A stretch of DNA of 64,000 nucleotides, from positions 16,176 to 80,175 of the forward strand of contig JAPNUX010000005.1 of assembly GCA_026626905.1 (NCBI GenBank), read 5' to 3'. Position numbers and translations under genes: made by a program. Numbering within the stretch: position 1 is the first letter of the stretch; each line of letters starts with the position of its first letter. Positions 1 to 7,286 of the stretch are shown piece by piece. The DNA is from Desulfurococcus sp. (lineage in GTDB: Archaea; Thermoproteota; Thermoprotei_A; Sulfolobales; Desulfurococcaceae). Below the pieces are notes generated by a model. The model ran no database searches. It saw nothing but the letters and a program-made list of their open reading frames with translations, and was not told the DNA's origin.

Positions 1-200
1 TAGTTATCGGCGTGATACCAGAGGGTTCAAGTCTCGTGGAGAGACTAGATGTAGCCATCGAGGTACCTGCAGCACACTGGGTGCTCACGCCTCTAACACA
101 TACACCTCCACTTCAACTCCTAGCCTACCATACCGCTGTATTGAGAGGCTATGATCCCGATAAGCCTAGGAATCTAGCTAAAACAGTTACAGTTGAGTAG
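1..200 (+). CDS. glmS: glucosamine--fructose-6-phosphate aminotransferase, C-terminal fragment
   Basis: This is the 3' end of a gene that enters from the left edge; the frame is open from base 3 and ends with TAG at 198-200. The visible residues carry the typical GlmS tail, with [14 protein letters not shown] followed by a [11 protein letters not shown] ending, which belongs to the second SIS sugar-isomerase domain. GlmS makes glucosamine-6-phosphate from fructose-6-phosphate and glutamine in the cytoplasm, the entry to amino sugars for glycans. It converges on the GH4 gene with only 15 bases between the stop codons. The catalytic N-terminal Cys domain is outside the window, so only the family call can be made. 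Confidence 0.85.
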   Translation, partial: VIGVIPEGSSLVERLDVAIEVPAAHWVLTPLTHTPPLQLLAYHTAVLRGYDPDKPRNLAKTVTVE

Positions 201-215
201 ACTCTACTGTGAATG

Positions 216-1604
216 CTAGCTGTAGTGCCTAGCCATCTCTTCGTTACCTGGCACGCTTAACATTGCATCAATTGCTTCTTCAGCCTGCTTCTCGCTCTTA
301 GTTCTCACATCGTACATTAACCATTCCAGTAGTTTCTCCCTTCCTCCTTTAAGGAAGGCTTCAAGAGCCCACTCCATCCGCATCATTCTCGGATAGAGCA
401 CGTAGTAGAGGATCTTACTATTCGGCTGGGTGACGCTTACTCTATGGTAGCCTTTACCATCAACTATCGCTGGGACTTCAACGACTACGTTATCGGGTAT
501 GCCTGAGAGAACACCATTATTAGGAATGTTCAGCTGGAATCTCCTAGGTGTATCCGTGGCAATAGACTCTATTATATCCACGAGTTCTTCGCCACTAGGC
601 TTAGGTGGGAATACCTCTGTGAGTCTTGTATGTGGATTACTGACTGCATCGTAGATAGATTTCAACCCATGATTGAGGAATGCAACATAGAGAGCCCAGC
701 CAACCTCGGAGTCCGGGCCTCCTGTATAGCCATACCACTTTCTCTTTGTGTCAAGATTCCAGTGATACTTCCATGTGCCGCCGCGGACAGTATCACCGAT
801 CGGGAATAAACCGTAAGTTTTATACATGTCTACTGCTGCAGGTGATAGATCAATATCAAAGGGGTTGAGGTTTTCCCAGCGCCATCTACTCCAGTACTTT
901 TCAGCCTCCTCTTGAATCCACTTATCGATGTACTGGTATCCATCGCCTCCATCATACTTGAATTTCGTCAGCCAGATAACATGGTTGAATCCAACTGCCT
1001 CCCACTCATCTACCTTGGATGGATCTAATCCTATTCCTTTAACGACCCTCCAGAATCCATGGTGGCCGTGACATAAGCCTATATGCTTAACCTTGGAGAT
1101 TCTATGTGCTAGAGTTGAGAGCTCGAAGACAGGGTTAGCGACATTTATAAACCATGCATCCGGAGCATACTCCTCTATATCCCTTAGGATGCTTACGTAG
1201 AGCTTGAACTGGTAGTACCCCCATATCGTGTGGTAATCGCTCACCATGTTCCATTCAACACTGTTGATTCCTCTATAGTATCCTTTCTTCTCTGTTGCCT
1301 CACGCATTTGCTCATAGTACATGTGGCCGCCGGCCATTGCTGAGTTAATAATGAAGTCGGCTTCCTTTATCGCTTCAATCCTATCTGTTGTAGCATGGAA
1401 CTCCATGTCGACTTTAAGTTCCTCAGCATACCGCTTGGCAAACCCGTATACTAGTTCAAGGCGCTCTCTATTTATATCCATCAAGTAGACTTTGCTTCCA
1501 TGGAGGTTCTTCTTTAACATTAAATCTATCAGGGTTCTAGTACTCCATACAGCTGAGCCGGCACCAATGAAGGCTATCTTTAACCCTTTACTGGTATCCG
1601 GCAT
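216..1604 (-). CDS. family 4 glycoside hydrolase (alpha-galactosidase/alpha-glucosidase type)
   Basis: A 462-residue protein with the marks of GH4 enzymes, which use NAD+ and a divalent metal (usually Mn2+) for a redox-elimination mechanism. Visible are the nucleotide-binding GAGS at residues 14-17, an acidic strand end at Asp43, the NP pair at 157-158, the metal Cys178 in a LCHGHHG segment, and the metal His208 in GFNH. Length is normal for the family. ATG start with GGTGG upstream. The substrate cannot be read from sequence: GH4 includes alpha-galactosidases, alpha-glucosidases, galacturonidases and 6-phospho-glycosidases; no phospho-sugar uptake gene lies nearby, so an unphosphorylated sugar is more likely. 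It has its own promoter with a direct repeat upstream. Confidence 0.85.
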   Translation of the reverse strand: MPDTSKGLKIAFIGAGSAVWSTRTLIDLMLKKNLHGSKVYLMDINRERLELVYGFAKRYAEELKVDMEFHATTDRIEAIKEADFIINSAMAGGHMYYEQMREATEKKGYYRGINSVEWNMVSDYHTIWGYYQFKLYVSILRDIEEYAPDAWFINVANPVFELSTLAHRISKVKHIGLCHGHHGFWRVVKGIGLDPSKVDEWEAVGFNHVIWLTKFKYDGGDGYQYIDKWIQEEAEKYWSRWRWENLNPFDIDLSPAAVDMYKTYGLFPIGDTVRGGTWKYHWNLDTKRKWYGYTGGPDSEVGWALYVAFLNHGLKSIYDAVSNPHTRLTEVFPPKPSGEELVDIIESIATDTPRRFQLNIPNNGVLSGIPDNVVVEVPAIVDGKGYHRVSVTQPNSKILYYVLYPRMMRMEWALEAFLKGGREKLLEWLMYDVRTKSEKQAEEAIDAMLSVPGNEEMARHYS

Positions 1605-1636
1605 TAGTCATCCACCGGCTCTAATATATTGATCCC

Positions 1637-1664
1637 CTTAGGTTTAAATACTTCTTAGGTTTAA
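1637..1664 (-). promoter_or_regulatory. promoter of the GH4 gene with tandem repeat CTTAGGTTTAA
   Basis: On the minus strand a TATA-like TATTTAAAC lies about 43 bases upstream of the GH4 ATG, preceded by purine-rich bases. On the plus strand the 11-mer CTTAGGTTTAA occurs at 1637-1647 and again at 1654-1664, a 17-base period; the first copy covers the TATA box and the second the BRE region. Such an arrangement would suit a repressor that blocks TBP/TFB, which is inference. Confidence 0.45.
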
Positions 1665-1761
1665 TTACTGTTTTTCTCGCTAAGAGTTTTAGTGGGAAAT
1701 TTCGCCTAATACACTTCAAGCTTATCCTCGATGATGTGGCAGTGAAAGTACTTCGACTCTA

Positions 1762-2190
1762 CTAGTAGAAGGAGAAAGCTCCTTCAATATCTATTCTCAT
1801 GGATTCCTCGCGCAGGTAGATCTCGGGTACCCCATGTTCTCTTAGCTTCCTTCTTAACTCTCTATCGCTTGTAGCAACAATAGCATTGTTCTCCAGGGCG
1901 TATCTTAATAGGGCATCATCTACGCTTTCACCAGGCTTCAACTCGTACTCGTGTATCTCGCAGTACCTGCTTGCTATATCTAGAGCAAGCTTAGCCTTCC
2001 TGGCAATACTCGGTTTACCAGTGGATGCCAGCTTTGCTAGCTCGTTGAGTACTGGTGTGATAACTATGTAAGCTGGCCTAGTGAGAAGCTTCTCTTCAAT
2101 TTGATCGAGGATGGGGATGCCGCTAGCCATTAAGATAAGCATATTCGAGTCTAGTAGTATCTTTACAGCTCTACTCTGAGACACTCTCAA
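1762..2190 (-). CDS. PIN-domain ribonuclease (Fcf1/VapC9-like)
   Basis: A 142-residue single-domain PIN protein. The acidic residues expected of a metal-dependent RNase are present: Asp14 in LLDSN, Glu50 in VLNE, Asp91/Asp92 in the SVDD segment and Asp109 in TSDREL. In archaea this stand-alone PIN protein is commonly found next to aIF2-gamma, as here, where it overlaps the 3' end of that gene by 20 bases, so the two are surely co-transcribed. Relatives act in rRNA processing (Fcf1/Utp24) or tRNA/mRNA cleavage, and no antitoxin partner is visible, so a housekeeping RNA-processing role is favoured. TTG start; a GTG two codons later is an alternative. Confidence 0.8.
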   Translation of the reverse strand: MRVSQSRAVKILLDSNMLILMASGIPILDQIEEKLLTRPAYIVITPVLNELAKLASTGKPSIARKAKLALDIASRYCEIHEYELKPGESVDDALLRYALENNAIVATSDRELRRKLREHGVPEIYLREESMRIDIEGAFSFY

Positions 2191-3424
2191 TAATCCCCCA
2201 GCCAGCTAGCCTCCACCTAGCTAGAACTCTCCTGCTTAACGCTATCTTGGAGCCGGGCCATGTAGCTACTGGTTCTGATAGCTCAAGGGTGAGTGTATCC
2301 TTTCTCACTGATTTAACCACGGCAATACGGTTTGCTGCTCCAACAGCGACTGCTACTTTCTCTCCAGCCTGGAGTGGAGGTAGCTTGGTGAACTCTTTTG
2401 CACCCACAATTCTCTCAAATAAGTGGTAGTTTACTTCTAGAGTCCTCGCGATAGGTATATTGTTGTCTGGTTTAGTCACCACTGAGCCAACCAGCTGATC
2501 ATTCTTTGTAAGGGATGGATCTAGTTTTGACTGTAGTGCTACAAGACCACCGGGTCTCGCTTCATCAACTCTGAGATCCCCGTAGCGTATCTCTTCTATT
2601 ACTGTTATAATAGGCTCGTATCTAGCTTGAGTTTTAGATCCCCCGCTGGCTACTTTAACCCCGGGTAGCACGGATACTTCATCGCCTACTCTAAACACGC
2701 CTTGAAGGAGAGAGCCTCCTAGCACGCCTCCCTCTATTTTATCATAGGGTGTTCCAGGCTTGTTTACATCAAAACTTCTTACAACATACATCAAGGGAGG
2801 CTTACTGTAATCTCTCTCAGGGGTGGGAATAACCTCCTGTATTGCTTGGAGGAGAGCATCTATGTTGACTTTATGGAGAGCGCTGACAGGTATTATTGGA
2901 GCATTCTCTGCAACTGTTCCAGTAACAAGCTTCTTAATCTCCTGGTAGTTTTCTAAAGCCCTCTTTCTATCCACAACATCTATCTTGTTTTGAACTACAA
3001 TAACGTTTCTAACCCCTAGTATATTCAACGCCATTAAATGTTCTACTGTCTGGGGTTGAGGGCAGGGCTCGTTGGCAGCTACTACTAGTATGGCTCCATC
3101 AATTATCATTGCTCCACTAAGCATAGTAGTCATGTAGAGCTCGTGGCCCGGGGCATCCACGTAGCTGACTCTCCTGAGAAGCCTGGATTCACTGCCGTCA
3201 GGGCAGCTGGCTTCAGTCGTATAGGCGTCTGGTGCAGGTAGTCCATCGCAGTACGCGATGTTACCGTCAGCGTATCCAAGCTTAATGGTCATCCCGCGCT
3301 CTATCTCCATGCTGTGCTTAGCTGTCCATACACCTGTAAGGGCTTGCACAAGTGTTGTCTTCCCGTGGTCAACGTGCCCTATTACACCTATGTTAGCTTC
3401 CGGAGGCTTTAGTTCCCATGGCAT
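2171..3424 (-). CDS. eif2g: translation initiation factor aIF2 subunit gamma
   Basis: The GTPase subunit of the aIF2 heterotrimer, which brings Met-tRNAi to the small ribosomal subunit. The 417-residue protein has the P-loop GHVDHGKTT at 16-24, DAPGH at 90-94 and NKID at 146-149, followed by the two beta-barrel domains; length is normal. The zinc-knuckle loop in the G domain is odd: where relatives have two CxxC pairs, this protein keeps only Cys59 and Cys74, with Leu62 and Gly77 in place of the second Cys of each pair. ATG start with GGTGAG about nine bases upstream. It heads an operon with the PIN gene. Confidence 0.97.
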   Translation of the reverse strand: MPWELKPPEANIGVIGHVDHGKTTLVQALTGVWTAKHSMEIERGMTIKLGYADGNIAYCDGLPAPDAYTTEASCPDGSESRLLRRVSYVDAPGHELYMTTMLSGAMIIDGAILVVAANEPCPQPQTVEHLMALNILGVRNVIVVQNKIDVVDRKRALENYQEIKKLVTGTVAENAPIIPVSALHKVNIDALLQAIQEVIPTPERDYSKPPLMYVVRSFDVNKPGTPYDKIEGGVLGGSLLQGVFRVGDEVSVLPGVKVASGGSKTQARYEPIITVIEEIRYGDLRVDEARPGGLVALQSKLDPSLTKNDQLVGSVVTKPDNNIPIARTLEVNYHLFERIVGAKEFTKLPPLQAGEKVAVAVGAANRIAVVKSVRKDTLTLELSEPVATWPGSKIALSRRVLARWRLAGWGIIESVSE

Positions 3425-3520
3425 AGTATACCACTCACCTTATGAAAAAGTTAACATGGATTTCACTCTTAATTAGCTTTAACTTTAATACCCAAGGCTA
3501 GCTCTTGCTGGATGCACTAG

Positions 3521-4171
3521 CTACTTATATGATATCTTAACATTTATTTGAACAGTATCAGGTGCTATAGTATTGCCTCTAATAATCTTCCTTCTACTCT
3601 CTCCTTCCTCCCTTGGATGAAAGCCTGGCGGGGTCGACAGTATAATCCTCTTCTTAACGGGGCCTGGGACATCAGGCCTCATGGGTATACCGCTTGAATC
3701 ACTCCCCCCGGTCACAACGAGTTTAACACCCTTCAAGCCTATTATGGAGCCATCCACGTAATCCCCTATCTTTAACCCTACGAATGGAGTAGCTTTTTCG
3801 CCGCTCACTCTCACCTGCCATGCTCTAGCCCGAAAAACCTCTCCTTCGATCTCGCCTTGCCCTGTCTTATCTATTAGTAGCTCACTGTTGACTTTTACAA
3901 CGTAGTCTGGTACACTGTCATCTACTACTATTCTACCAGTGATCTTGACTTTATCCCCTGTGTCAGGCCGTCTTATTCTCAGAGTTGCAACGCCGTGTAC
4001 AGCGTCTATTTCACTAGCAGTCTTACTATTAGTCTTTATGACTGGTAGCTCGAACCCCTCTTTCATTCTATCAGTGAACTCTACTTCACTGTCTCCTTCA
4101 ATCTTAACTCTAATGACTCTCTCATTTTTCGGGGCTTCAGGGTCGCTTACTACCACCTTGAAGTCAGGCAT
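3521..4171 (-). CDS. rps6e: 30S ribosomal protein S6e
   Basis: S6e of the small subunit. The protein begins MPDFKVVVSDP, as archaeal S6e does, and contains the conserved GSDSSGIPMRPDVPGP stretch and the RRKIIRGNTI segment near the C-terminus. At 216 residues it has the long crenarchaeal form rather than the roughly 130-residue euryarchaeal form. The ATG at 4171 is chosen because GGTG lies six bases upstream; an in-frame GTG at 4180 overlaps that site and would add three residues. It precedes aIF2-gamma in the same direction but is separated by a promoter-bearing gap of about 100 bases. Confidence 0.95.
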   Translation of the reverse strand: MPDFKVVVSDPEAPKNERVIRVKIEGDSEVEFTDRMKEGFELPVIKTNSKTASEIDAVHGVATLRIRRPDTGDKVKITGRIVVDDSVPDYVVKVNSELLIDKTGQGEIEGEVFRARAWQVRVSGEKATPFVGLKIGDYVDGSIIGLKGVKLVVTGGSDSSGIPMRPDVPGPVKKRIILSTPPGFHPREEGESRRKIIRGNTIAPDTVQINVKISYK

Positions 4172-4235
4172 GCTGGACACCGAGTAGCTCTACATGTCTG
4201 CTTTAATCAACTCCGTTTCGATGATACCTTGAGAG

Positions 4236-4260
4236 CTTTAAAAAGTTCACTGTACAGTGA
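4236..4260 (-). promoter_or_regulatory. S6e promoter with adjoining 14-base palindrome
   Basis: Reading the minus strand, a TATA box CTTTTTAAAG lies at 4245-4236, about 65 bases upstream of the S6e ATG. Directly upstream of it, at 4247-4260, is the perfect palindrome TCACTGTACAGTGA. The palindrome occupies the BRE position, so a dimeric regulator there could affect TFB binding; no regulator is known to me for it. Confidence 0.4.
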
Positions 4261-4348
4261 GCGCATGTATGAAGACTTAACGTGAAATAGCCTGCTGGAG
4301 TCTCGAGGAAGGCTGTAGTAGTAGAATGCTAGCTAGAGCGCGGTTCTG

Positions 4349-4356
4349 AATATAAG
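4349..4356 (+). promoter_or_regulatory. TATA box for aIF5B
   Basis: AATATAAG lies 39-46 bases upstream of the TTG start of the aIF5B gene, a normal distance for an archaeal promoter with a short leader. This sits in the 220-base divergent gap between S6e and aIF5B, in which I see nothing else beyond the S6e promoter and palindrome. Confidence 0.4.
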
Positions 4357-4394
4357 TTAGTTAGAGTTATTGGTTAACATGAGGTGTTTACGAG

Positions 4395-6203
4395 TTGAGT
4401 GATAGAAGAACATGGATTAGGCAGCCTATTATAGTAGTCATGGGGCACGTTGACCACGGGAAGACAACACTCCTCGATAAGATTAGAGGTACTGCTGTCG
4501 CGAGAAAAGAGCCAGGCGAGATAACACAGCATGTAGGGGCTAGCATAGTCCCAGCTAGCGTGCTAGTCAAGATCTCCGAGCCATTAAAGAAGTACTTCCC
4601 GAGGCTAACGATAGAGATACCTGGGCTACTCTTCATTGATACTCCAGGCCACGAGCTCTTCAGCAACCTTAGACGTAGAGGTGGGAGTGTAGCTGACATG
4701 GCAGTCCTAGTCATCGATATAATAGAAGGGTTTCAACCACAGACTGTTGAAGCATTAAACATCCTGAGAGAGAAGAAGGTTCCATTCGTCGTGGCAGCTA
4801 ACAAGATCGATAGGATCAGCGGCTGGAAGCCCCACCCGGATGCACCAATCCTTGAGAGCTTGAAACTACAGGATAACAGAACTCTAAGTATCCTCGAGGA
4901 TAGAATCTACGCTATAGCTGGTAAGCTATACGAGCACGGCTTTGAAGCTGAGAGGTTTGATAGAGTAAGAGATTTCAGGAGGACTGTTGCAATAGTACCT
5001 TTATCAGCTAAGACCGGGGAGGGGCTACCAGAGCTACTAGCCTTAATTGCCGGTCTCTCGCAGCAATTCATGAAGAAGAAGTTGATTGCAAGCAATGAGC
5101 CAGCAAAAGGCGTTATATTAGAAGTTAAAGAGGAGGTTGGACTAGGAACCACGATAGATGTAATAGTATATGATGGCATCTTAAGGAGAAATGATCTTTT
5201 CGTAGTAGCCGGGAGAGATAAACCCATATACTCGAGAGTTAGGAGCCTGCTAATGCCGAGGCCGCTTCAGGATATGAGAATGCATGAAGGAAGATTCATC
5301 CAGGTCGACATGGTTACTGCTGCAACAGGAGTTAAAGTAGCAGCACCAGGACTAGAAGATGCTATAGCCGGCTCACCATTCTACGTTATACCATCAGAGG
5401 ATAAAGCCGAGGAGTACGGGAGAATGATCCTCGAGGAGATCTCACAGCTGAGATTCAAGGTTGAGAGTGATGGCATAGTAATTAAAGCGGATGCTCTCGG
5501 AACACTCGAAGCCCTAGTGGAAGCTTCAAGAAGAATGGGGATTCCTGTCAAGCTAGCTGATGTAGGGAATGTGACAAGGAACGATGTACTCGAAGCCCTA
5601 GTAGTCAAGAAGTCTAAGCCTGAGTATGGCGTAATACTAGCCTTCAACGTTAAAGTGCTCCCAGAAGCCGAGGAACTCATAGCAAGAGAAGAGATTCCAG
5701 TATTCAAGAACAATGTAATCTACCAGTTAATCGAGGAGTATACTAGATGGCTCAGAGATATCAGAGAGCAGAGCAAGCAGAGAGCGCTGGACTCGCTTGT
5801 TAGACCTGGGAAAGTGAGAATAATCCCGGGTGCAGTATTCAGGAGAAGCGACCCCGCGATAGTTGGAATAGAGGTTATAGGGGGAAGAGTAAGGCCCGGC
5901 TATCCTTTAATGACTAGTGATGGACGCAGTATTGGAGCTATAATGCAGATAAGAGACCGCGATAACGTGTTGAAGGAGGCCTTAACAGGCCAGCAGGTAG
6001 CTGTAAGCATAAAGGGGCGGGTAATGGTCGGCCGGCAAATCGATGAAGGAGACATCCTCTACACTGATATCCCAGAGGAGCATGCAAGGCTATGGCTCAC
6101 AGTATACAATAATGAGTTAAGCAGTGATGAGAAACAAGTGTTAAGTGAAATAGTTAACATCAAGAGGAAATCTAATCCACTCTATGGTCTAGTATTCAAG
6201 TGA
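4395..6203 (+). CDS. infB: translation initiation factor aIF5B
   Basis: The subunit-joining GTPase of translation initiation, homologous to bacterial IF2 and eukaryotic eIF5B. The 602-residue protein has GHVDHGKTT at 17-25, DTPGH at 82-86 and NKID at 136-139, then beta-barrel, alpha-beta-alpha and C-terminal barrel domains as in the family; length is normal for archaea, which lack the long N-terminal extension. No intein interrupts it, although this gene hosts inteins in some archaea. TTG start with GAGGTG eight bases upstream. Transcribed alone on the plus strand in an otherwise leftward region. Confidence 0.97.
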   Translation: MSDRRTWIRQPIIVVMGHVDHGKTTLLDKIRGTAVARKEPGEITQHVGASIVPASVLVKISEPLKKYFPRLTIEIPGLLFIDTPGHELFSNLRRRGGSVADMAVLVIDIIEGFQPQTVEALNILREKKVPFVVAANKIDRISGWKPHPDAPILESLKLQDNRTLSILEDRIYAIAGKLYEHGFEAERFDRVRDFRRTVAIVPLSAKTGEGLPELLALIAGLSQQFMKKKLIASNEPAKGVILEVKEEVGLGTTIDVIVYDGILRRNDLFVVAGRDKPIYSRVRSLLMPRPLQDMRMHEGRFIQVDMVTAATGVKVAAPGLEDAIAGSPFYVIPSEDKAEEYGRMILEEISQLRFKVESDGIVIKADALGTLEALVEASRRMGIPVKLADVGNVTRNDVLEALVVKKSKPEYGVILAFNVKVLPEAEELIAREEIPVFKNNVIYQLIEEYTRWLRDIREQSKQRALDSLVRPGKVRIIPGAVFRRSDPAIVGIEVIGGRVRPGYPLMTSDGRSIGAIMQIRDRDNVLKEALTGQQVAVSIKGRVMVGRQIDEGDILYTDIPEEHARLWLTVYNNELSSDEKQVLSEIVNIKRKSNPLYGLVFK

Positions 6204-6207
6204 AAAA

Positions 6208-6393
6208 CTACCTTGCTTGCTGACCGTACTTCAAGGTCCACTTATACTTCCTTGGATCCCTCTTCAACCTATAGTTCTTTAAGCACTTGCTGCTACAGAA
6301 CCACAGTATTGTTCCATCGTTCTTAACGTACATTAATCCTGTTCCAGGCTCTATCTCACCACCACAGAAAGCACATTTAACAGCTCTCACCAT
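6208..6393 (-). CDS. rpl24e: 50S ribosomal protein L24e
   Basis: A 61-residue zinc-ribbon protein of the large subunit, starting [12 protein letters not shown]. The zinc ligands are Cys7, Cys10, Cys33 and Cys37. The reading frame is open further upstream, but the ATG at 6393 is preceded by GGAGGTG at a spacing of seven to eight bases, and the shorter product matches the family. It converges with aIF5B, with four bases between the stop codons. In many archaea L7Ae, S28e and L24e are one operon; here L24e has been left on the strand opposite to S28e. Confidence 0.95.
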   Translation of the reverse strand: MVRAVKCAFCGGEIEPGTGLMYVKNDGTILWFCSSKCLKNYRLKRDPRKYKWTLKYGQQAR

Positions 6394-6497
6394 CCTTAAG
6401 CACCTCCACTCTAAGCTAGCCAGCGTGGTATCTTTAAATCTCACGTCACGCTTATAAAGCTCAAGAATACATTGACACTCGGGTAGGGTGGTGCTGT

Positions 6498-6770
6498 ATG
6501 AGTAATGAGACTCAGGAACCTAGCAGAGTGGTTTTAGAATCGCCGAAAGTGAATGTTGTAGAAGAGATAGGGTTCCCGGCCGAGGTCATCCAGATACTTG
6601 GCAGAACAGGTGTGACAGGTGAGATAACACAGGTTCGAGTTAGAGTCTTAGAGGGCAGGGATAAGGGTAGAGTGATCACTAGGAATGTCAAGGGGCCTGT
6701 GAGAATCGGCGACATAGTTATACTAAGGGAGACAGAGAGAGAGGCTAGAAAACTCACTAGCAGGAGATAG
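6498..6770 (+). CDS. rps28e: 30S ribosomal protein S28e
   Basis: A 90-residue OB-fold protein of the small subunit. The segment [19 protein letters not shown] and the following [17 protein letters not shown] are diagnostic of S28e, and the C-terminal acidic-then-basic tail is typical. The N-terminal 20 residues are longer than in euryarchaeal homologues. ATG start with GGTGGT five bases upstream. It is divergent from L24e, with which it shares a short promoter gap, and converges with L7Ae. Confidence 0.95.
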   Translation: MSNETQEPSRVVLESPKVNVVEEIGFPAEVIQILGRTGVTGEITQVRVRVLEGRDKGRVITRNVKGPVRIGDIVILRETEREARKLTSRR

Positions 6771-6791
6771 AGTGTAAAAAAACTGTTTCCT

Positions 6792-7175
6792 CTAACTACT
6801 CTGAGACTTTAATTGTTGAACACTCTTAATGATCTCGTCTACTAGATCCTTAGCTCCGCCAACATCAATTATAGCTACTGATGCTGCTGCAACTTCAATG
6901 CCTGCTGCCTGACCTAGCTTCTGCTTGCTAGGCACGTACACGTAGGGTATCTTCTTCTCCTCACATAGTAACGGGAGATGTGCCACGATCTCCGGTGGAT
7001 CTACGTCTTCAGCTATTACGACTAGTTTCGCCTGTCCTCTCTCAACAGCCTTTGTTGTCTTGTTAGTCCCCTTCTTAACTTTACCTCCGCTCTCTCTAAC
7101 CTTAGTTATTGCCTGGTATACTTTCTCAGCTAGCTCGGGTGGAACCTCGAATTTTACGTAGAATGGTTTGGGCAT
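6792..7175 (-). CDS. rpl7ae: 50S ribosomal protein L7Ae
   Basis: A 127-residue kink-turn binding protein. In archaea it is a ribosomal protein and also a core part of C/D and H/ACA guide RNPs and of RNase P. The binding surface is visible as the [19 protein letters not shown] segment and the later IPYVYVPSK loop. ATG start with a strong GGGAGGAGG upstream. A TATA-like TTATAAAC precedes it at about 7245-7252 (minus strand). It lies next to S28e but on the other strand. Confidence 0.96.
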   Translation of the reverse strand: MPKPFYVKFEVPPELAEKVYQAITKVRESGGKVKKGTNKTTKAVERGQAKLVVIAEDVDPPEIVAHLPLLCEEKKIPYVYVPSKQKLGQAAGIEVAAASVAIIDVGGAKDLVDEIIKSVQQLKSQSS

Positions 7176-7286
7176 TGCTTCATCCTCCTCCCTTAGGGTC
7201 GTCTACTCACCTGTGTTAACGTTTAAGCTTAAACCTTCATAGGGGTTTATAAATGAAAATCTTAAGCTTCTCCATGCTACCTTTAA

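Noticed and set aside
1731..1750. CGATGATG upstream of the PIN gene 3' end as a possible C/D RNA
   Set aside because: The box C match is imperfect and no box D follows within 60 bases.
6394..6444. Longer N-terminus of L24e
   Set aside because: The upstream 17 codons precede the GGAGGTG site and do not match the L24e family.
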